A stretch of DNA of 64,000 nt from Melastoma dodecandrum (Eukaryota > Streptophyta > Magnoliopsida > Myrtales > Melastomataceae). The stretch is from contig JARUPY010000602.1 of NCBI GenBank assembly GCA_029817715.1, forward strand, positions 1,319,501 through 1,383,500, in the 5' to 3' direction. A program made the position numbers and the translations under genes. The notes beneath the pieces are model-generated. The model was not told the origin of the DNA, did not search any database, and worked only from the letters and a program-made list of their open reading frames with translations. Shown one piece after another: positions 59,801 to 64,000 of this stretch (within the stretch, counting starts at the first letter, position 1; every line of letters starts with the position of its first letter).

Positions 59801-62084
59801 AAGGAATTTGTGATCCAAATTACAGGGTATCTGATTTATGATTTGCTTGTTTTTTCTTGGCTGGCGGTATTACTATAACGACCTTGGCTTACCCTTTCAA
59901 AATCTTTGTATTACAGGCCACTTATTCGCATTATAGGCGATCGGTTCCCTTGGCAAGTTAAATCTGCAATATTATCTACTCTAAGCATCATCATAAGGAA
60001 GGGAGGAATTGCTTTGAAACCATTTCTTCCTCAGTTGCAAACAACATTTGTTAAGTGTCTTCAGGATAGCACAAGGTTTGAATACTATCCTATGAAGTGC
60101 GGTTCTTGTTAGTGGGGCAGGAGGAAGCTTGCCAACTGCTCTTCTTGTGCTTTTATATTATTTATTTTCTTACTAGCATTGATGGCACAGGACTGTGAGA
60201 TCAAGTGCTGCTGTTGCTCTGGGAAAGCTTAGTGCACTAAGCACTAGGATTGACCCGTTGGTTGGTGACTTGCTGTCAAGCTTGCAGGCAAATCCCCCGT
60301 CTTTAATTTTTGCTCTCTTTGACCTTGAATTGGGTTTCTAATTCCGACTCTTCATTTCAGGCTTCTGATCCAAATGTACGAGAGGCCATTTTGACTGCAT
60401 TGAAGGGAGTCCTGCGACATGCTGGGAAAAGTGTGAATGGTGCTGTAATGGTCAATGTGTATGAGCTTCTAAAGGACTTAATCAATCATGAAGATGATCA
60501 GGTCCGGTCATATGCTGCTGACATATTGGGAATCGCTTCTCAGGTATATATTCTTCACAGTAAGATATGGACTGTTGTCTTGGACCATTTCTGCCTGTGG
60601 ATTCATAAATCTTTGGAGGTCTTTTTTTTTTTTGTAATGGGGATTCATTAGCTAATAATCAAGTCCAAAATACAAACATCTGAATCTATTCTAAACTTGG
60701 AATGTCCCCATGCAAAAGATCTGTGACTATTTCAGGAGGGAAAAAATGTAGCTAAATAATCGTCTTGGGTCGTAGCCATCCTTGCAAAAAGAAGAAATCT
60801 TTGGAGGTCTTTTCTGCTATGGACAACATCTTGTCTTGGCTTGGCTGCATGTCAACGGCTTTTATCTGTTTTCTTTCATCAATCTGAGAGTTCTGTCATG
60901 CTGCCACCTTTTGAATAACATGTAAGCTTCTCACCTTGTGACCACAGTATATGGAGGATGATCAACTGAATGTTCTACTGGAAACACTCCTAAAATCTGA
61001 CTCAGCTTTGAGTTGGTCTGCTAGGCATGGTTCTGTGCTGACTATCTCATCTATGCTCCGCCACAACCCTTCCACTTTCTGTACTTTGCCGCTTTTCCCA
61101 TCTGCAGTTGACTATCTGAAAATCTCTATAAAAGATGAGAAGGTTGGTATGCCTCTGGCTGTAATTTGTTTTTCTTTAGTCATCTTTCAAGTCACTTACA
61201 ATGTTATGCCGTTTCTCCCAGTTTCCTATTCGTGAAGCATCCACTGTTGCCTTGGGGAGGCTTCTTCTTTACCAATGTCAAAGTGATCCGACTATCGCAC
61301 GGAATGATATTGTCTCTTCTATTGTACACGCTTTACGTGATGATTCCAGTGAAGTCAGGAGAAAAGCATTATCATCTCTGAAAGCTGTTGCAAAAGTATG
61401 ACATCTGATTAATATGGTTCCTAGAACATTGTGCATTGTCAGCAATGCTCCTAAGACACTCCTTGTGATGCAGGTAAATGTTTCAATTCTGAATTCCAAC
61501 CTATCAATTGTTGGCCCGGCACTGGCCGAATGTTTGAAGGATGGAAGTACCCCGGTGAGGCTTGCAGCTGAACGATGCTGCCTGCACACCTTCCAACTGA
61601 GCAAAGGTATTTTCTCCTTTCCTTTGATTATTGTCATTAATCCTTGAGTCGTTATTTTAGTCTGGTGATTTAGTCGATTAGCAAGTATGTTAGCTTGTCC
61701 TTTGATTTAAATTCTTTTTGGTCCATTTCTTCTTCCAGGAGCAGAAACCGTTCAAGCAGCTCAAAAGTATATTACGGGATTAGATGCAAGAAGGATATCT
61801 AAGTTTCCAGAACAGAGGTGGGTGATTCAGTTACTGTTACAATAACATTTGTTCGGGGAAGAGGGGAAATTACTCACCTATCTAAAAACACGTCAAAATT
61901 CTTTCTTTTCTCTTATTTGCCTTTCCTTTCTTTTCTTTTCATTTCATTTCCTTTCACTTCCCGAATATCCAAAGGCATTCACATCGTTAGTCAATGTTAG
62001 CTCTTGTTTTTCTGTTTCCTCATTTTCTAATTGGTTGCAATGTGCAGTGATGACAGTGGAGGCAGCGATGATGAGCAACCCTAG
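42682..62084 (+). CDS. GCN1: GCN1 / ILITYHIA, eIF2-alpha kinase activator, 60 exons, 2622 aa
   Basis: A giant HEAT-repeat protein that sits on ribosomes and is needed for activation of GCN2, which phosphorylates eIF2-alpha under stress. The Arabidopsis orthologue ILITYHIA is required for immunity and development. I traced 60 exons from ATG 42682 ([20 protein letters not shown]) to TAG 62082-62084 ([12 protein letters not shown]). Lengths sum to 7869 nt, phase is continuous, and the product is 2622 aa, the family's usual size. All regions expected in the family are present and unbroken: N-terminal HEAT repeats, an EF3-like centre (about residues 1330-1720), and the C-terminal GCN2-binding region including [13 protein letters not shown] (2271-2283). 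The tail is acidic. 56 introns are GT-AG and three GC-AG. Exon coordinates are in the four entries that follow. Exact junctions are from splice signals and phase plus remembered similarity to the family, not from transcripts. Confidence 0.95.
42946..42966 (+). other. G-rich run in GCN1 intron 1 (possible G-quadruplex)
   Basis: Three G runs of 7, 8 and 4 separated by single T residues on the sense strand, about 150 nt after the first donor site. It could fold as a quadruplex in the pre-mRNA or the DNA. No function is shown by sequence. Confidence 0.45.
48251..48549. mobile_element. Hairpin-rich MITE in GCN1 intron 15
   Basis: About 300 bp bounded by inverted ends: GGGCACCTACTTTCG on the left, and CGAAAGTGGGTGCCC on the right, which is its reverse complement with one mismatch. 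They are flanked by TA on both sides, a possible TA target duplication. Inside are four short palindromes of one theme (AACTCGGCTTTT/AAAAGCCGAGTT) at 48292-48318, 48359-48383 (perfect), 48418-48442 and 48483-48509. A further nested inverted pair, GTTGCCTTAAGGAACTCG (near 48347) and its complement near 48437-48455, encloses the second and third. No coding capacity. Fits a non-autonomous TIR transposon. Confidence 0.75.
49945..50150. repeat. Intronic dispersed repeat, copy 1 (GCN1 intron 18)
   Basis: Shares with copies 2 and 3 an ordered set of motifs: 'attagttcatt', 'gggatgtccccatg', 'caggaggg' and, near the end, 'tagtgcttccttggc'. The copies are diverged. Probably an old SINE- or MITE-type insertion; the family is unknown to me. 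Confidence 0.45.
52594..52650. repeat. AT/ATGT-rich simple repeat in GCN1 intron 25
   Basis: Low-complexity TA, CA and TATG steps (ataatatatatacacatatatg and following). A microsatellite-like stretch. Confidence 0.6.
54574..57901 (+). other. GCN1: GCN1 exons 31-45 (residues 1463-2027)
   Basis: Exons: 54574-54696, 54791-54847, 54921-55031, 55120-55311, 55386-55559, 55685-55795, 55883-55952, 56060-56138, 56429-56531, 56612-56782, 56907-57029, 57102-57215, 57460-57566, 57646-57697, 57795-57901. The most conserved part of the family, with [51 protein letters not shown] and [20 protein letters not shown]. It covers the rest of the EF3-like region. Confidence 0.92.
59465..59660. repeat. Intronic dispersed repeat, copy 2 (GCN1 intron 51)
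   Basis: Contains 'ggtagaaataggaattcatt', 'ggggatgtctccatg', 'acatctggcgga' and 'gtagcgccctctttgc' in the same order and orientation as copy 1. Confidence 0.45.
60620..60790. repeat. Intronic dispersed repeat, copy 3 (GCN1 intron 55)
   Basis: Contains 'ggggattcattagc', 'ggaatgtccccatgc', 'ttcaggaggga' and 'gtagccatccttgc' in the same order and orientation. Confidence 0.45.
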
Positions 62085-62732
62085 TGGCTGAAGGGTTGGT
62101 TCAACGAAGCGTCTGGTTTATCTATTGTTTTCTGCTCGAAAAGGCATGGTAATTATCCCATTATCCAAGTACTGATACTGAGGCATTTTGCGTCACGGCT
62201 TTGATGGGAAGTGAAAAATGCGGCGGCAGAAGCCAGCGGTGGATAAATAAGTTATTGTGGGATGGCTGTGTTTGTGGTCTCTGGCGACAGGTAGACAAGA
62301 TAGATGTGGCCCCATTGTGGGGATCATATAATCACTTTTGGATAATTATAGGAAGGAGACTGCAAAGATGTTCATGATTTTATGGGGGTAGAATTTTGCA
62401 GTTTTGGTTGTTGCAGCACCCCACAAGTTTTGGGCAGTGAGGATGTTCTCTGCCATGGGCTATTTTGGTGTCTCTTTGTGCTGTCCCTGACTGACTGACT
62501 CCATGATTTGATTCCTGGTTTTCCTCGTTGGAGGTCTTCTTGGTGTCATTAGCTCTCTGCTATGCCATCCCCCACAGATGCTTGGATTATCAGATTGACA
62601 TAGGTTGTGGGCCAATATGGGGTTTTGTCCCTTTCCTTGCGACCTTAAAGGCTGTGCAAGAAGGGGAAAGTCATCTCTCTATCCTTAAATGCCACCTTTT
62701 GATCAATGTTTCTTTTCCTAAATGCAAATAAA
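62085..62732 (+). other. GCN1: Probable GCN1 3' UTR
   Basis: Non-coding sequence after the stop. The first good AATAAA signal is at 62727-62732, so a 3' UTR of about 650-670 nt is likely. An earlier, weaker signal cannot be excluded. Confidence 0.5.
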
Positions 62733-63700
62733 ATGTCGATCATGAGGAAGAAATTAATGTTCAAGGATATAAGATTAGGCTTCGTACTTGCATGTACATC
62801 CAAGCTTTGTTATTTTCGCCGGCCCCATCTTTTTCTTGCCGTCACACCGCTTCTCGTGTTGTTTCGTCCTTGCGTGTGGTTTCTTGTGCATATTGGAGGT
62901 ACGTTCTTACAACTCCAGTTTGTTTTACTTTTTGGTTAACTAACTCCCCTCGGACATCTTCATCTCGCCACGTGTAAATAACTGACGTAATGAAATCTCT
63001 ATTATCCAAAAAAAGAAAGGCCCCACCACTAAGCATGCTTTTCTAAGAGGATATAGAGGAATATGATCCGACAAAGAGATCTGATGAGGTCACCACAGAC
63101 CACCACCACCATCTCCTTTCCATAGTGGATAAATGAAGTCCAAAACCCACAACACTCTTTCGAACTAAAAAACAAGCAAATCCTCAGAGCCCATGTTTTT
63201 TTTTTTTTTAACTTTGTTATCCAATCAGTGGAGTTTGACTTGACCAACAACCAAGAGAAGATTCAAATCCAAAACACCTCTCCTCCTCCTCCTCCTCCTC
63301 CTCCTCAAACCAGACCTACATACACCTTTTTACTTTCCTTTTATTATTATTATTACCGGGGATTTCGAGTGGAGTTTAGATTCAGAATCTTGTTTATATA
63401 ACAAAAAGTAGTGTTATAGCATTAGCTCTAGTAAATGACTAATGATGATGGTGTGTTAGGTCTAAAAGTGAATGATTCCATATGAACTCCCCTCCCCACG
63501 TCCATCCACGTGTCTTGTTGAACCGTGTGGACTACCATCACCAACCCTTTTCATTCCCCAAACTCATTTTCGACATTGCCTGTTTGTCCCTGCCCTAACA
63601 ATTAACACGCATGATATTTTACTTAGAGCAAGCATTTATGGTATGGGGTCACTATAAAAATAAACAATTGAATAGACATAATATATTGTAATTCAAATGC
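62733..63700. other. Intergenic region downstream of GCN1
   Basis: No gene supported. Contains a poly-T run near 63196-63209, a (TCC)n tract at about 63278-63306, a short (TTA)n run near 63342-63356, and AT-rich DNA. Confidence 0.5.
63278..63306. repeat. (TCC)n microsatellite
   Basis: About nine TCC/CTC repeats in a row. Confidence 0.85.
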
Positions 63701-63715
63701 GTCCAAAGCCCCCCA

Positions 63716-63729
63716 TTTTATATATAAAA
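63716..63729 (+). promoter_or_regulatory. Possible TATA box of a next plus-strand gene
   Basis: TTTTATATATAAAA, followed about 110 bp later by an ATG (63841) in a CT-rich leader and by a GC-richer stretch. The downstream frame runs off the window and the product cannot be identified. Two frames are possible: a short ORF from 63841, and the overlapping frame ending at 63977. Confidence 0.3.
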
Positions 63730-64000
63730 TGACCATCAGACAAACTCCTAGCAATCCACTCCCACACATCCTCTTTGTCACATCCCTTGTTTTCTCTCCT
63801 TATTTCTCCTTGGTGTTCGAGAGAACAAGGGAATTCAATCATGTCTGCCGTCACAGCTCCGATGGCCCTACCTCAGACGAACAGGGAGTCGCCGTCCTGG
63901 CGGCAGAGACGCCGCCTGAAGAGATGACAACAAGGTGGTCGTTCCTCTGGAGACGGAGAGGTTCTGAGTTTGTGTGAATTTCATAATCCTCTCTATCTCT

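Larger units (their letters stand above)
57993..62084 (+). other. GCN1: GCN1 exons 46-60 (residues 2027-2622)
   Basis: Exons: 57993-58052, 58140-58254, 58354-58464, 58545-58682, 58909-59031, 59133-59204, 59714-59826, 59917-60075, 60191-60287, 60361-60543, 60948-61142, 61222-61395, 61474-61606, 61739-61817, 62048-62084. Holds the region that in yeast Gcn1 binds the RWD domain of Gcn2. The junctions after exon 50 (aag|gcgaga) and exon 54 (cag|gcaaat) use GC donors. Length and phase agree with the family (RRKK then GGPV; SLQ then ASDPNVRE). Confidence 0.9.

Noticed and set aside
63729..63977. 82-codon ORF at the right edge as a defined gene
   Set aside because: It starts within the probable TATA box and its sequence is not recognisable; only a possible promoter is reported.

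Overview
This is nuclear DNA from a flowering plant. The evidence is a 60-exon gene with plant-type GT-AG (and a few GC-AG) introns, secreted germin-like proteins, a plant GDSL esterase/lipase relic, and TIR-type mobile elements inside introns and between genes. I cannot name the species from the sequence.

Left half (1 to about 30566): a head-to-tail tandem array with a unit of about 4058 bp, seven full copies plus a partial one, already running at the left edge. Each unit carries (i) a minus-strand intronless germin-like gene (GLP-M), (ii) a 691-bp divergent intergenic region with a TATA box facing each way, (iii) a plus-strand intronless germin-like gene (GLP-A), and (iv) a plus-strand germin-like relic (GLP-B) that has lost its normal first exon, signal peptide included, but keeps intron 1 splice signals and exon 2. 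The GLP-B junction is such that an upstream ATG reads in frame across the retained intron, giving a possible leaderless fusion ORF in six of seven units. Unit variants are shuffled among copies, and short tracts match other paralogues. This points to unequal exchange and gene conversion.

Middle (30567 to about 39700): three dispersed, complete germin-like genes. Two (31724 and 38567) have a signal-peptide exon and one phase-1 intron. One (35635) is intronless, with its own promoter and signal peptide joined to a GLP-A body and 3' flank. Spacers between them hold AT-rich hairpins and several unassigned, degraded coding-like stretches.

39698 to 42170: a GDSL esterase/lipase pseudogene (minus strand), then a roughly 0.9-kb element with ~200-bp terminal inverted repeats carrying a fragment of a mitochondrial dicarboxylate/tricarboxylate carrier gene (Pack-MULE-like).

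Right (42682 to 62084): a complete GCN1/ILITYHIA gene. I resolved 60 exons whose lengths sum to 7869 nt (2622 aa) with continuous phase throughout. It has three GC-AG introns, a hairpin-rich MITE in intron 15, and three copies of another repeat in introns 18, 51 and 55. The last 1.9 kb is its 3' UTR, a (TCC)n tract and the probable promoter of a next gene.

Functionally, the germin-like proteins are predicted secreted, glycosylated Mn-cupins of the cell wall. GCN1 is a cytosolic, ribosome-associated HEAT-repeat activator of the eIF2-alpha kinase GCN2. The two sets are unrelated neighbours.
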